Source of the DNA: Bacteroidetes bacterium 4572_112
Lineage (GTDB): Bacteria; Bacteroidota; Bacteroidia; Bacteroidales; UBA1556
Assembly (NCBI GenBank): GCA_002254285.1
Contig: NIUZ01000001.1
Location: 1-64,000, forward strand
DNA length: 64,000 bases
Reading direction: 5' to 3'
The position numbers and the translations under genes are program-made. The notes under the pieces were generated by a model. It did no database searches. It saw only the letters and a list, made by a program, of their open reading frames with translations, and was not told the origin of the DNA. This document shows positions 1 through 9,054 of this stretch, piece after piece (position 1 is the stretch's first letter; every line of letters starts with the position of its first letter).

Positions 1-314
1 GTGTTTTTACTCATTTGCTAGTTTTGTATTTTACAAAAGTAGTACTTATTTAAATAGTAATAAATATTCATCGTCCAAGTTTTTCGTATTATTATAGTGA
101 TAAAAATGTGCATAATACTGTTAAGAAATAGGTAAATACCCTATTCTTTGCTACTATATAAATCAATTATCTTTGCTTTATAGTAAGAAAATAACAAATT
201 AGCATGATTGAGTATAATATTATTGGTTTATTTAAATGAAATAATATTCTAGAAATCATGATTTAAAGGTTATTTTATAATGAATAAATCACAGAATTAA
301 CCAATTCAATAAAT
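1..314. other. AT-rich upstream region of the first gene
   Basis: No gene is seen here. The stretch is AT-rich and carries a plausible Bacteroidota promoter at 147-175, annotated separately, which would give the following T9SS gene a leader of about 130 nt. I see no terminator that can be assigned to a gene left of the window. Confidence 0.5.
147..175 (+). promoter_or_regulatory. Bacteroidota-type promoter for the first T9SS gene
   Basis: A TTTG at 147-150 and TATCTTTG at 168-175 are 17 nt apart, matching the -33/-7 pattern (TTTG, about 19 nt, TAnnTTTG) known for Bacteroidota sigma-70. Transcription would begin near 182. Confidence 0.5.
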
Positions 315-3300
315 ATGAAATCAATAGTTATTATAGTATTAGGTGTAATAATGTCAATGAGTTTAATGGCTCAGACTAGTTATTATGGTATGACTTCCAA
401 AGGTGGAGTTAGCGATCAAGGTACAATTTTTAAAACGGATGATACTGGAAGCAACTTGCAAACAGTGTTTTCGTTTGAGTATTATACACCAGGCAGAGGT
501 CCTAAAAATATATTTACGCAAGCTTCTAATGGGAAAATTTATGGCACCACAAAATTTGGTGGTGATAATATAAGTTCTTTCCCATATTATCAATACCAAA
601 TGCATAGTGGTGTTTTGTTTGAGTACGATCCAACAACCGAAGATTATAATGTTCTTTTCAATTTTGATGATACTGCAAGTGGTTGTTGGCCAGAAGCTGC
701 TCCAGTGCAGGCTGCCAACGGCAAGTTATATGGCGTTGTTCGTTCAGGAGGAAGTAGTCATAACTATGGTTGCGTTTATTCATATGATCTAGCCACTTCA
801 ACTTATACAAAAATTCATGCCTTTTTGGGCACTTATGCTAGTGTAGGTAAAGATGGAACTCAACCTGTTGGCAACCTTTTGATTGCTGCAGATGGTAATA
901 TATATGGAATTACCAATGGTGGTGGGTATAATGGTCAAGGAACAATATATAAAATTGACCCAACAACTGATACTTATACCAAACTTATAGATATGCGAGT
1001 GTCATCATCAGGAGCAAATGCAGGTTATAGTGCTGAGTCTGGCTTAGTGCAGGCCGCTAATGGAAAAATATACGGAACAACTCAAAGTGGAGGTTCTGGC
1101 TATTATGGTAATATTTTTGAATATGACCCAGTAACAAATGTTGCAGTTAGTTTACATGAATTTGCAAATGATTCCTTAGGCGTTTATCCATACGGTTCGC
1201 TTACACTTGTTGGTACAAATGATTTGTATTGTATAACATATAGGCATAGTACAGCACCAGGTGCATCATGGCCAAATGTTCCTCATTATTATCTTTGGAA
1301 ATATTCAATTTCTGGTGGCACAGCTACTGTTGTTGATAGTATTTCTAATGGTAATTTTATTCAAGAAATGGCGATAAATTCTGCAGGTAATATTATGATT
1401 ACTGGTCATGATTATGATATTTCTTCAGCATTACGTTTTTGGGAATATAATCCTAATACTAATACGCGTACATTAATTGATACTTCTACAGCTATTACAT
1501 TTTCTGAAGGTATAATGCAGGCCTCAAATGGTAAGTATTATGGTGGATTTAGCTATATAAAACCAGGAGATACCTATGCTAATAGTGATGGTACTTTTGT
1601 GGAATATGATGCTGCAACGCATACTATAGATCGCAAGTTCAATTTTTCTGATCCAATTAATGGTCTGCAGCCTGAGGGTGATTTATTAATGGCTTCAAAT
1701 GGTAAATTTTATGGAATGACTTCAAAAGGCGGAGCTTATAATAAAGGTGTTGTTTTTGAATTTAATCCATCTAACGATAGTTTTATAAAGAAATTTGATT
1801 TGGATAGCCTATCAGGTTATGAGCCTAAAGGTGGACTTATGGAAGCCTCAAATGGTAAATTATATGGCTTAACATACCGAGGTGGAGATAATAGCTTTGG
1901 TACAATTTTCGAAATTGATACAAATACATGGGCTCTAACAAAGAAAGCCGATTTTTCAAATGCAACAGGGATAAAACCTATGGGCAAAATGGTGGAAGCT
2001 TGGGATGGAAAACTTTATGGATTAACCTCAAATAATGGAGGAACAGTTTTTCAATTCGATATTACTACTTCTATATTAACTAATAAGCATAGTTTTACAT
2101 ATAATGATGGAACTTATCCTCAAGGTAGTTTATCTCTTGCTGATAATGGTAAGTTGTATGGTTTGACAAATTATGATGGCCAGAGCTACTATTCTAAAGG
2201 TACTTTGTTTGAATATGACCCTGCAACAAGTGTATTCACAATGAAAAAAGAAATGCTTAATTATACAGGATATAATTCACAAGGAAATACTCCTTTAATG
2301 GGTTCAGATGGAAAGATGTATTTAGTGGTTTCTAATGGTGGAAATGGTAATAATGAGTATAGTGGTGGAGCCATAGACGAATATATTCCAGGTGCAACTA
2401 CGGTATCTAATAAAGTGAGTTTTTCGGTAAGTAATACAGGCTCAAAACCTATGGGTGATCTTATGGAATCTGCTAACGGAAAAATGTATGGCTATGCATG
2501 GATAGGTGGTGCTAATAATAAAGGAACAATTTACGAATATAATCCTGCAACGGCTATACTAACAAAAAAGGTTGATTTTGACGGAACAAATGGCTCAAAT
2601 CCAATTCATGGATCACTTAAAGAATTTAATTCTGTAGCTATAACCATAAGTCAACAGCCATCTATCAATTCGGTTTGTATGGGCGATACTTCTTATATTA
2701 CAATTGCTGCCTCGCATGCTACATTACTTCATTATCAGTGGTATAAAGGTAGTGATATTATTTATGGAGCTACAAATGATACCTTAACTTTTAATGGAAT
2801 AGCGGCAAGTGATGCAGGAACATATTCTTGTAAAATCACGGGTGGTGCTAAAGCCGTTATGAGTAATAGCTTTACTTTAACTCCTGCAAATAACCCAATA
2901 GTAAGTATCGATAATTTATCAAACGAATACTGTTTGAATGCAGATGATGTAAATATTACAACTACTCCAAGTGGAGGTGTTTTTGCAGGTACTGGTATTA
3001 GCGGAAATGTGTTTTCTGCATCAACGGCAGGTGTAGGTAGTTTTGATGTTTTATACACATATACCAATGCGCAGGCTTGTAGCAATACCGATACTGTTTC
3101 TATTACTGTAAATGCTTTGCCCGATGCAAGCTTTAGTGGTTATGCTAGTACTTATTGTAATAATTATGAAGCGGATACTCTTATTGCTACACAAACAGGA
3201 GGTGCTTTCTCAGGTAATAATGGATTAACGGGTAATATATTTGACCCAACAACTTATCCTAATGGAAATTGGTTATTTATGTATGTGAAGTTTAAATATA

Positions 3301-4307
3301 CTATTACTGATGCCAATGCTTGTACAAATGCAGACTCGGTATATGTGAATTTATACCCAACTCCAACAGTTACTATTAGTGGTTTGGATCAAGCATATTG
3401 TCATAATGATGATAACGATACAGCTACAGTTATCCCAACTGGCGGTAGCTTTACAGGAAATATTCTTGCAAATAATATATACAGCCCGGCTACTGTTGGA
3501 GTGGATACTTTAATTTATACCTTTACTAATAGCAATCAATGTACAAATGTGGATACTGCTATTATTACAGTAAACGCTTTGCCTACAGTTAGTATTGATA
3601 ATGTTATTAATGCTTATTGTAATAATGAGGCAGATATGCAGGTGCTAATAACACCAATTGGTGGATTGCTAACAGCAACAAGTGGATTGACAGGAGATAT
3701 ATTTAGCCCTTCAGGAGCTAATCTTGGTGCAAATTCAATGACTTACTCCTATACAGATGCTAATGCATGTAGCAATTTAGAAACTGTAAATTTTGATGTT
3801 TTTGAAGCTCCTCAAGTAGACTTAGGTTCTGATAAAACTATTTGTATTAATCACGAACTAACTTTGGATGCTGGAGCTGGTGCAGGATATATGTATAACT
3901 GGAGCGATGGCTCAAGTCAGCAAATATTAATTTTAGATGTTCCTGCACTTGGTGTTGGTACTCATGATTTTAGTGTTGAAGTGCAAAATACAAACTGTCA
4001 CGAAAGTGATACTATAGAAGTTACAATAGAAGCTTGTACTTCTATTGCTGACGATAAAAACAGTATTGATGTAAGTATCTATCCAAATCCTAGTACAGGC
4101 AAATTCTATATTTCTACAGAGAACAATTCGATAGAAACTGTGAGTATGAGAGTATATTCTGCAACAGGAAAAATAATATTGGAAAAGAGTTTTGAATCTA
4201 ATTTGGATAATGAATTAGTAGATTTATCTAATCATCCATCAGGAATATATTATTTACAAATTAATAATAGCGATGGCTATATTCAGAAGAAACTTATTGT
4301 TCAATAA
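315..4307 (+). CDS. T9SS-secreted protein with GloVer-type tandem repeats, Ig-like domain and type A sorting domain
   Basis: Secreted repeat protein of 1330 residues, predicted to cross the outer membrane by the type 9 system and be anchored or released at the surface. A signal peptide occupies residues 1-20 (ending AQ). About a dozen repeats follow to residue 770, each with a core like NGKLYGLTxxGG and then GTIFEYDPxT. This is the Gloeo/Verruco (GloVer) repeat pattern, expected to form beta-propeller-like blades. An Ig-like module lies near 776-857, with the YQWYKG and DAGTYSC signatures. About four Cys-containing repeats (AYCNN..., GGxFxG) follow at 858-1162. The last 85 residues are a type A sorting domain: IYPNPSTGKFYI, then GIYYLQI and a basic end. 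The ligand is unknown. Strong terminator just downstream. Confidence 0.85.
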   Translation: MKSIVIIVLGVIMSMSLMAQTSYYGMTSKGGVSDQGTIFKTDDTGSNLQTVFSFEYYTPGRGPKNIFTQASNGKIYGTTKFGGDNISSFPYYQYQMHSGVLFEYDPTTEDYNVLFNFDDTASGCWPEAAPVQAANGKLYGVVRSGGSSHNYGCVYSYDLATSTYTKIHAFLGTYASVGKDGTQPVGNLLIAADGNIYGITNGGGYNGQGTIYKIDPTTDTYTKLIDMRVSSSGANAGYSAESGLVQAANGKIYGTTQSGGSGYYGNIFEYDPVTNVAVSLHEFANDSLGVYPYGSLTLVGTNDLYCITYRHSTAPGASWPNVPHYYLWKYSISGGTATVVDSISNGNFIQEMAINSAGNIMITGHDYDISSALRFWEYNPNTNTRTLIDTSTAITFSEGIMQASNGKYYGGFSYIKPGDTYANSDGTFVEYDAATHTIDRKFNFSDPINGLQPEGDLLMASNGKFYGMTSKGGAYNKGVVFEFNPSNDSFIKKFDLDSLSGYEPKGGLMEASNGKLYGLTYRGGDNSFGTIFEIDTNTWALTKKADFSNATGIKPMGKMVEAWDGKLYGLTSNNGGTVFQFDITTSILTNKHSFTYNDGTYPQGSLSLADNGKLYGLTNYDGQSYYSKGTLFEYDPATSVFTMKKEMLNYTGYNSQGNTPLMGSDGKMYLVVSNGGNGNNEYSGGAIDEYIPGATTVSNKVSFSVSNTGSKPMGDLMESANGKMYGYAWIGGANNKGTIYEYNPATAILTKKVDFDGTNGSNPIHGSLKEFNSVAITISQQPSINSVCMGDTSYITIAASHATLLHYQWYKGSDIIYGATNDTLTFNGIAASDAGTYSCKITGGAKAVMSNSFTLTPANNPIVSIDNLSNEYCLNADDVNITTTPSGGVFAGTGISGNVFSASTAGVGSFDVLYTYTNAQACSNTDTVSITVNALPDASFSGYASTYCNNYEADTLIATQTGGAFSGNNGLTGNIFDPTTYPNGNWLFMYVKFKYTITDANACTNADSVYVNLYPTPTVTISGLDQAYCHNDDNDTATVIPTGGSFTGNILANNIYSPATVGVDTLIYTFTNSNQCTNVDTAIITVNALPTVSIDNVINAYCNNEADMQVLITPIGGLLTATSGLTGDIFSPSGANLGANSMTYSYTDANACSNLETVNFDVFEAPQVDLGSDKTICINHELTLDAGAGAGYMYNWSDGSSQQILILDVPALGVGTHDFSVEVQNTNCHESDTIEVTIEACTSIADDKNSIDVSIYPNPSTGKFYISTENNSIETVSMRVYSATGKIILEKSFESNLDNELVDLSNHPSGIYYLQINNSDGYIQKKLIVQ

Positions 4308-4326
4308 TAGTGAATATATAATATAT

Positions 4327-4358
4327 AAAAGGTCAGCATAAATAATGCTGACCTTTTT
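4327..4358 (+). terminator. Intrinsic terminator after the first T9SS gene
   Basis: A perfect 9-bp stem (GGTCAGCAT 4331-4339 with ATGCTGACC 4345-4353) and a 5-nt loop are flanked by an A-run and a T-run that extend the stem. It lies 20 nt after the stop codon. Confidence 0.9.
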
Positions 4359-4412
4359 CTATTTAAGGCGTTTATTATTATGAAAATCAGCTATTTTGTA
4401 AAAATAAATTAT

Positions 4413-4420
4413 TATATTTG
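4413..4420 (+). promoter_or_regulatory. -7 promoter element of the sensor kinase gene
   Basis: TATATTTG matches TAnnTTTG. Transcription would start near 4427, about 20 nt before the ATG. A TTTG at 4395-4398 is closer than the usual -33 spacing. Confidence 0.45.
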
Positions 4421-4446
4421 CAATATCACAGTGTAATAAAACTCTT

Positions 4447-6294
4447 ATGAGGTTAATTCTTTCTATTCTATTCATCATATTATACATACCATCGGTGTTC
4501 TCATACAATCAGGTTCATATGTTGAATATAGATGTGCCAAATTCAACCACTGATTTAAATACATACACCTATGTTTATAGTACTTTAGATACTAATAGTG
4601 ATTTGAAATCTGTATTGGATGAAGAATTTGAATACAAGCCATCAGGACTAAATGTTGGTGTAAATAGCGAAATACATTGGATTAAATACACAATTAATAA
4701 TCAGAAAGAGCAGAACGAAAAATTATATATTAATTTTCCCTATAATCATATAAATAAGATTATAGTTTATGCTGTGCGCGATGGAAAAATAATCCGAAAG
4801 TCACGAGTGGGAACCTACTTCTCGCACTTTAGTAAAGACTTTGTTTGTAGGAATAATGTTATAGAAATAAATTCACAAGAAGGACTTACTGAATATTATA
4901 TTTATATAAATCATTTATATATGCCATTGCGTGCAGTTTCTTTTCTGCTCACCGAAACTGAAATGATAAAAAAAATAGCAGAAATTAATGCGCATATATG
5001 GTTTTGGAAGGGGATATTTGTATTTGCTTTGGTACTAACTCTAGTTTTATATATTTTAACGAAGGTAAAATCATTTCTTTATTACTTCCTGTTAAACCTT
5101 AGTACAGCCATGTTTTTTTTGATGGAAATTGGGGATTTTGTACTGCTTTTTGATAGAGATATTAATGGAATAATAATTGAAATTAAACATCTTGGAAATT
5201 GGTTAATTCTAATATTTTCACCATTATTTGTAAACTCTCTTTACCCCATAAAGAAAATGCGACCGAAGGTGTGGAAGACAATGTTTTCATTGGTATTAGT
5301 AATACCTTTTTTATGGACATTGGGCTTATTCCCTTACTTCAAAGATTCAATGTTCTTTTATTACAGTACTTATTATTTAATATTAGTTTCACTAGTAGTA
5401 TTTCTGTTAATGATATATTTTACATTGGTAGCATACCGTAATGGGCATAAATCAGCAATATTTTTATTTATAGCATATTTAATTTATGTGACAACGGCTA
5501 TCCTTAATATTATACTTCCTAATTTAGGTTTAAAGGAAAGTACTATGGATGTTTATGAGGTGTTTATTTATGGCTCACTCTTCGAAATATTTGTTTTTAT
5601 GGCACTTATGACAATTTCAACTTATGAAGTTTATTCACAAAAGATTAAGCTTGAAAAAGAACAGCGAAAGAATAAGCAAGATATGTTGGCTGCGGTTGTA
5701 AAAGGTCAGGAATTTGAAAGAAATAGAGTAGGAATTGAGCTTCATGACCTTGTTGGAGCAAATATATCTGCCATAAACCTTAAAGTAAATAGCGATGATA
5801 AAGAGTTGAAATCCATAATATCATCCACTATTGCAATTGTTCGTAATTTGAGCCATGGACTTGTAACGCCTTCAATTAAAGGAAACAGATTCTGTGATGA
5901 GGTAGTGGATTTATGCCTAGTTTTTTCAAATGATAAACTAAAAGCTGATGCCTCATTCTTTAATTGGAAAGGTCTTAAAAATCCCGAAAATATGACTCAT
6001 TTGTATAGGATTGTACAGGAGTTATTAAATAATGCGGTTAAACATAGTCAAGCAACAAGTGTAAACCTTCAGTTTGTTGTTAATGAACATGATGTAATGT
6101 CTGTTTTTTATGAAGATAATGGAATCGGCTTTAACTTACAGAAAGCTCTTAAGCAGGGTGGTATAGGTCTGCTAAATATTAATAATAGAATTGAATTGAT
6201 TGGTGCCGATATTACCTATGAAACAAATGAAGGTAGTGAGGGTACTACGGTTGTAATAGTTATACCTAATAAATTACAAACCTCTAGTTATTAG
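4447..6294 (+). CDS. 7TMR-DISM sensor histidine kinase (NarL/HisKA_3 type)
   Basis: Inner-membrane signal-transducing kinase of 615 residues. Signal peptide at 1-19. An extracytoplasmic beta-rich domain at about 30-170 resembles 7TMR-DISMED2, often thought to bind carbohydrate-like ligands. Seven hydrophobic helices span about 185-395. A short charged coiled coil (KLEKEQRKNK) leads to the dimerisation box ERNRVGIELHDLVG with the phospho-acceptor His433. The ATPase domain shows the N box (QELLNNAVKHS), G1 (EDNGIGF) and G2 (GGIGLLNI). No response regulator gene is adjacent, so the kinase is an orphan here. A 6-bp hairpin (CCTCTA/TAGAGG, 6281-6297) overlaps the stop codon and may be a weak terminator. 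Signal and target are unknown. Confidence 0.88.
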   Translation: MRLILSILFIILYIPSVFSYNQVHMLNIDVPNSTTDLNTYTYVYSTLDTNSDLKSVLDEEFEYKPSGLNVGVNSEIHWIKYTINNQKEQNEKLYINFPYNHINKIIVYAVRDGKIIRKSRVGTYFSHFSKDFVCRNNVIEINSQEGLTEYYIYINHLYMPLRAVSFLLTETEMIKKIAEINAHIWFWKGIFVFALVLTLVLYILTKVKSFLYYFLLNLSTAMFFLMEIGDFVLLFDRDINGIIIEIKHLGNWLILIFSPLFVNSLYPIKKMRPKVWKTMFSLVLVIPFLWTLGLFPYFKDSMFFYYSTYYLILVSLVVFLLMIYFTLVAYRNGHKSAIFLFIAYLIYVTTAILNIILPNLGLKESTMDVYEVFIYGSLFEIFVFMALMTISTYEVYSQKIKLEKEQRKNKQDMLAAVVKGQEFERNRVGIELHDLVGANISAINLKVNSDDKELKSIISSTIAIVRNLSHGLVTPSIKGNRFCDEVVDLCLVFSNDKLKADASFFNWKGLKNPENMTHLYRIVQELLNNAVKHSQATSVNLQFVVNEHDVMSVFYEDNGIGFNLQKALKQGGIGLLNINNRIELIGADITYETNEGSEGTTVVIVIPNKLQTSSY

Positions 6295-6393
6295 AGGTAT
6301 TAAATCCTAAGTAGTAATTTCCTCTTTTGTAAATGATATTTCATCAAATAAAAACCCACTAATCTCATATAATAATTATTAGTTTATCATTTT

Positions 6394-6420
6394 ATAATGC
6401 ACATATGTGCATTATCTTTG
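6394..6420 (+). promoter_or_regulatory. Perfect 22-bp palindromic operator overlapping a -7 box
   Basis: Positions 6394-6415 are a perfect palindrome: left half ATAATGCACAT, right half ATGTGCATTAT. Its right end overlaps TATCTTTG (6413-6420), a TAnnTTTG -7 element that would drive the DUF134-led operon starting at 6438. A dimeric repressor bound here would block the polymerase. The DUF134 protein encoded immediately downstream is the obvious candidate for autoregulation (inference). Confidence 0.7.
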
Positions 6421-6437
6421 CTGCCTAATAATTATAT

Positions 6438-6878
6438 ATGGCACGTCCTAAAAACAATAGAAGAGTACATACTCCACCATTATATAGTGGCTTTAAACCT
6501 GTTGGTGTAAAGCGAGGAAGTTTGCAAACCGTAAACCTTTCGTTAGACGAATACGAAGCTATTCGTTTGGCCGATAAATTAGGTTTGTCGCATTTGCGAG
6601 CATCCCAAGAGATGAGTATATCTCGTTCTACTTTTTCGCGATTGATAGAAAATGCAAGAAAAAAAGTGTCTGATTTTATCATCTCAGGTAAATTTTTGCA
6701 AATAGAAGGAGGTAATATACACTTTGAAAATAACTTTATAAAGTGTGCTCATTGCAACTACTTATTTAAGGTGTCAATATCGGCATCGGTATTGAATTGT
6801 CCCAAATGTGGCTCCAATGATATAAATAGTATTGCAGGTGAATATGGACATGGACAGTGTTGTACAACGGATGTTTAA
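6438..6878 (+). CDS. DUF134 (UPF0251) family DNA-binding protein with zinc ribbon
   Basis: Predicted transcription regulator of 146 residues. It opens with the family signature MARPKNNRRV and continues with the sigma-70 region-4-like helix-turn-helix at about 34-80 (LSLDEYEAIRLAD, then SISRSTFSRLIENAR). A C-terminal rubredoxin-like zinc ribbon has Cys103/Cys106 and Cys121/Cys124, and a Cys141-Cys142 pair sits near the end. DUF134 genes are commonly found beside NifX-like and MinD-like ATPase genes, and that is the case here: the two ATPases follow with an 18-nt gap. It starts 18 nt after a -7 box embedded in a palindrome, which suggests autoregulation. Whether the zinc ribbon senses metal or redox state is unknown. 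Confidence 0.85.
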   Translation: MARPKNNRRVHTPPLYSGFKPVGVKRGSLQTVNLSLDEYEAIRLADKLGLSHLRASQEMSISRSTFSRLIENARKKVSDFIISGKFLQIEGGNIHFENNFIKCAHCNYLFKVSISASVLNCPKCGSNDINSIAGEYGHGQCCTTDV

Positions 6879-6896
6879 TTTGTTAATGATAATAAT

Positions 6897-7748
6897 ATGA
6901 AAATTGCAATAGCAAGTGGTAAAGGTGGGACAGGTAAAACAACTCTGTCAACAAATCTAGCTTCATTTTTGGCAGAAAGCAATAATGTTGTTTTAACTGA
7001 TTTGGATGTGGAAGAGCCAAACTCTGGCTTATTTCTGAAATCAGAATTGCTGCATCAAGAGGATAAACACAAAATGATTCCGGTATGGGATAGCACGGCT
7101 TGTACACTTTGTGGAAACTGTCAGCAGGTATGTAATTACCATGCTGTTTTGCGTATTTTGGATGACATTATGGTCTTTCCAGAGCTATGTCACTCATGTT
7201 ATGCTTGCTCCGAATTATGCCCTACAAACTCGCTTCCTATGCAAGCAAAGAAAATGGGTGAGCTAAGGCATTTCAAAACTCCTAAATTTGACTTTATAGA
7301 AAGCCGACTTATCATAGGTGAGGAACAAGCAGTGCCACTAATAAAGCAAACTCTTGATTATATTGATACTAATTTCACTGATGATTATATAAAAATATTT
7401 GACTCACCACCGGGTACTTCTTGCCCAGTGATAGAGGCTACAAAAGATGCTGATTTGGTAATTCTTATTACTGAGCCAACACCATTTGGTTTCAATGATT
7501 TGAAGTTAGCAATTGATACAATGTATGAGCTTAAAAAGAGCTTTGCAGTAGTAATTAATAGGTATGGAATAGGTAATAAAGATGTGGATAATTATTGTGA
7601 TAAAAAAAATATTCCAATAATTGCCAGAATCCCTAATGATAGAAAAATTGCTGAATTATATTCCAATGGCGAATTGCTATATGATAAAATTGTGGAAGTT
7701 AAGCAGCAGTTAGAGTCTGTAAGTAATTATATAAATACTTTAAAATAA
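6897..7748 (+). CDS. MinD/Mrp-family ATPase with inserted 2x[4Fe-4S] ferredoxin domain (first copy)
   Basis: Cytoplasmic P-loop ATPase of 283 residues, probably acting in iron-sulfur or heterometal cluster assembly. It has a deviant Walker A motif GKGGTGKTT at 8-16 and a switch segment DSPPGTSCPV from Asp169. A ferredoxin domain is inserted with Cys69/72/75/79 and Cys98/101/104/108, a spacing typical of two [4Fe-4S] clusters. Proteins of this architecture occur in tandem in the Desulfovibrio ORP operon (DVU2103/2104-like, from memory) and near NifX-like genes in anaerobes. The next gene is a paralogue starting 7 nt after its stop codon. The client metal cofactor cannot be read from sequence. 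Confidence 0.87.
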   Translation: MKIAIASGKGGTGKTTLSTNLASFLAESNNVVLTDLDVEEPNSGLFLKSELLHQEDKHKMIPVWDSTACTLCGNCQQVCNYHAVLRILDDIMVFPELCHSCYACSELCPTNSLPMQAKKMGELRHFKTPKFDFIESRLIIGEEQAVPLIKQTLDYIDTNFTDDYIKIFDSPPGTSCPVIEATKDADLVILITEPTPFGFNDLKLAIDTMYELKKSFAVVINRYGIGNKDVDNYCDKKNIPIIARIPNDRKIAELYSNGELLYDKIVEVKQQLESVSNYINTLK

Positions 7749-7755
7749 GAATGAT

Positions 7756-8628
7756 ATGCGCGAAATAGTTGTAATATCAGGAAAAGGAGGAACAGGAAAA
7801 ACCTCTATAACAGCATCCTTAGCAGTACTAGCTGGCGAAGATGTGGTGGTTGCCGATTGCGATGTGGATGCAGCAGATATGCATATTCTTCTACAGCCTA
7901 AGAATAGTGTTTCTGAGGATTTTTATAGCGGAGAGCTTGCTGTAATAAATCAAGATATATGTACGCAATGTGGTGCTTGCTTTGATGTTTGCCGCTTTGA
8001 TGCCATTGATGTAAATGATGGTGTACATATAGTGGATGAATTATCGTGTGAGGGTTGTGGCTATTGTGCACGAGTTTGCCCTGTTGATGCGATTACTAAT
8101 ATCCCCTTAAATGTGGGCAAATGGCATATTGCAAAAACTCGTTTCAATCAGCATTTTGTACATGCCAAGCTTGGTATTGGTGCCGATAATTCGGGCAAAC
8201 TTGTGGCTCAGGTAAAGAATGTTGCCAAAGAAATAGCCATAAAAGAGAATAAGCAGTTTGTGCTTGTGGATGGTTCGCCAGGAGTTGGCTGCCCAGTAGT
8301 TTCATCGCTATCAGGAGCTAATTTTGTGGTTCTAGTTACCGAGCCTACTGTTTCGGGCTTGCACGACTTAAAACGAGTTTTTGAGTTGGTAAATAAGTTT
8401 CATATAAAGGCAGGTTGCATAATTAATAAGGCCGATTTAAACCTCGATAAAGCCAATGAGATAATCAAGTTTCTAAAGGATGAAAATATAGTGCATTTAG
8501 CAAATATCCCTTATGACGAAAGCTTTACCGAAGCAATGACAGAGTGTAAAACCATAGTAGAAATTGAAAATAGTAAAATAAAGCATCTAATTAATGATGC
8601 TTGGCAATTAATAAATAAAAACATATAA
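7756..8628 (+). CDS. MinD/Mrp-family ATPase with inserted 2x[4Fe-4S] ferredoxin domain (second copy)
   Basis: Paralogue of the preceding gene, 290 residues. Walker A motif GKGGTGKTS at 9-17; switch segment DGSPGVGCPVV. The eight ferredoxin cysteines sit at the same positions as in the first copy (69/72/75/79 and 98/101/104/108), although the sequence between them differs widely. That points to an old duplication and possibly a heterodimer, since MinD/Mrp ATPases act as dimers. It lies 7 nt after the first copy and 12 nt before the NifX-like gene, so all three are surely co-transcribed. Confidence 0.87.
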   Translation: MREIVVISGKGGTGKTSITASLAVLAGEDVVVADCDVDAADMHILLQPKNSVSEDFYSGELAVINQDICTQCGACFDVCRFDAIDVNDGVHIVDELSCEGCGYCARVCPVDAITNIPLNVGKWHIAKTRFNQHFVHAKLGIGADNSGKLVAQVKNVAKEIAIKENKQFVLVDGSPGVGCPVVSSLSGANFVVLVTEPTVSGLHDLKRVFELVNKFHIKAGCIINKADLNLDKANEIIKFLKDENIVHLANIPYDESFTEAMTECKTIVEIENSKIKHLINDAWQLINKNI

Positions 8629-8640
8629 AAATAAATAGAT

Positions 8641-9027
8641 ATGAGTAATAAAAAAGTAGCTGTGCCAACATTAAATGGCATGTTAAGCGCGCATTTTGGC
8701 GGAAGTGAATATTTCACAATTTACGATGTAGTTGATAATAAGATTGTAGATACAGCAATATTGCCTGTTCCTGAGCATACCACAGGTTCGTATCCTAATT
8801 TTCTGGCAACGCAAAATATTACTGAAATTATAGTAGGTGGTATTGGCGGGAAGGCTATTACGATTTTCAATAATTTTGGAATTAATGTATTCCTTGGAGC
8901 CAATGTTAAAGATACTAAGCAATTGGTGGAAGAGCTGCTAGAGGGCAAATTGCAGCTAACAGGTAATTCATGCAATCACGAAGGTGATGGTCCTGAAAGC
9001 CATGGTGATCATAATCATCATCATTAA
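8641..9027 (+). CDS. NifX/NifB-C-terminal-like (dinitrogenase Fe-Mo cofactor family) protein with His-rich tail
   Basis: Small cytoplasmic protein of 128 residues in the family of NifX, NafY, the NifB C-terminus and ORP, which bind metal clusters. Recognisable features are VAVPTLNGMLSAHFGGSEYFTIYDV at the start (split here as VAVPTLNGM and AHFGGSEYF), GGIGGKA in the middle, and the usual alpha/beta pattern up to about residue 108. The last 20 residues are rich in His, with a Cys and acidic residues (CNHEGDGPESHGDHNHHH), which looks like a metal-binding tail. No nitrogenase structural gene is in the window, so a nitrogenase role is not supported; an ORP-like heterometal role is an inference from neighbours. 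Confidence 0.82.
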   Translation: MSNKKVAVPTLNGMLSAHFGGSEYFTIYDVVDNKIVDTAILPVPEHTTGSYPNFLATQNITEIIVGGIGGKAITIFNNFGINVFLGANVKDTKQLVEELLEGKLQLTGNSCNHEGDGPESHGDHNHHH

Positions 9028-9054
9028 TTTATTGAAAAATAAAAACACAAAATT

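Noticed and set aside
106..116. ATGTGCATAAT, one half-site of the DUF134-operon palindrome with one mismatch
   Set aside because: A single imperfect half-site in AT-rich DNA is expected by chance; no matching half next to it.
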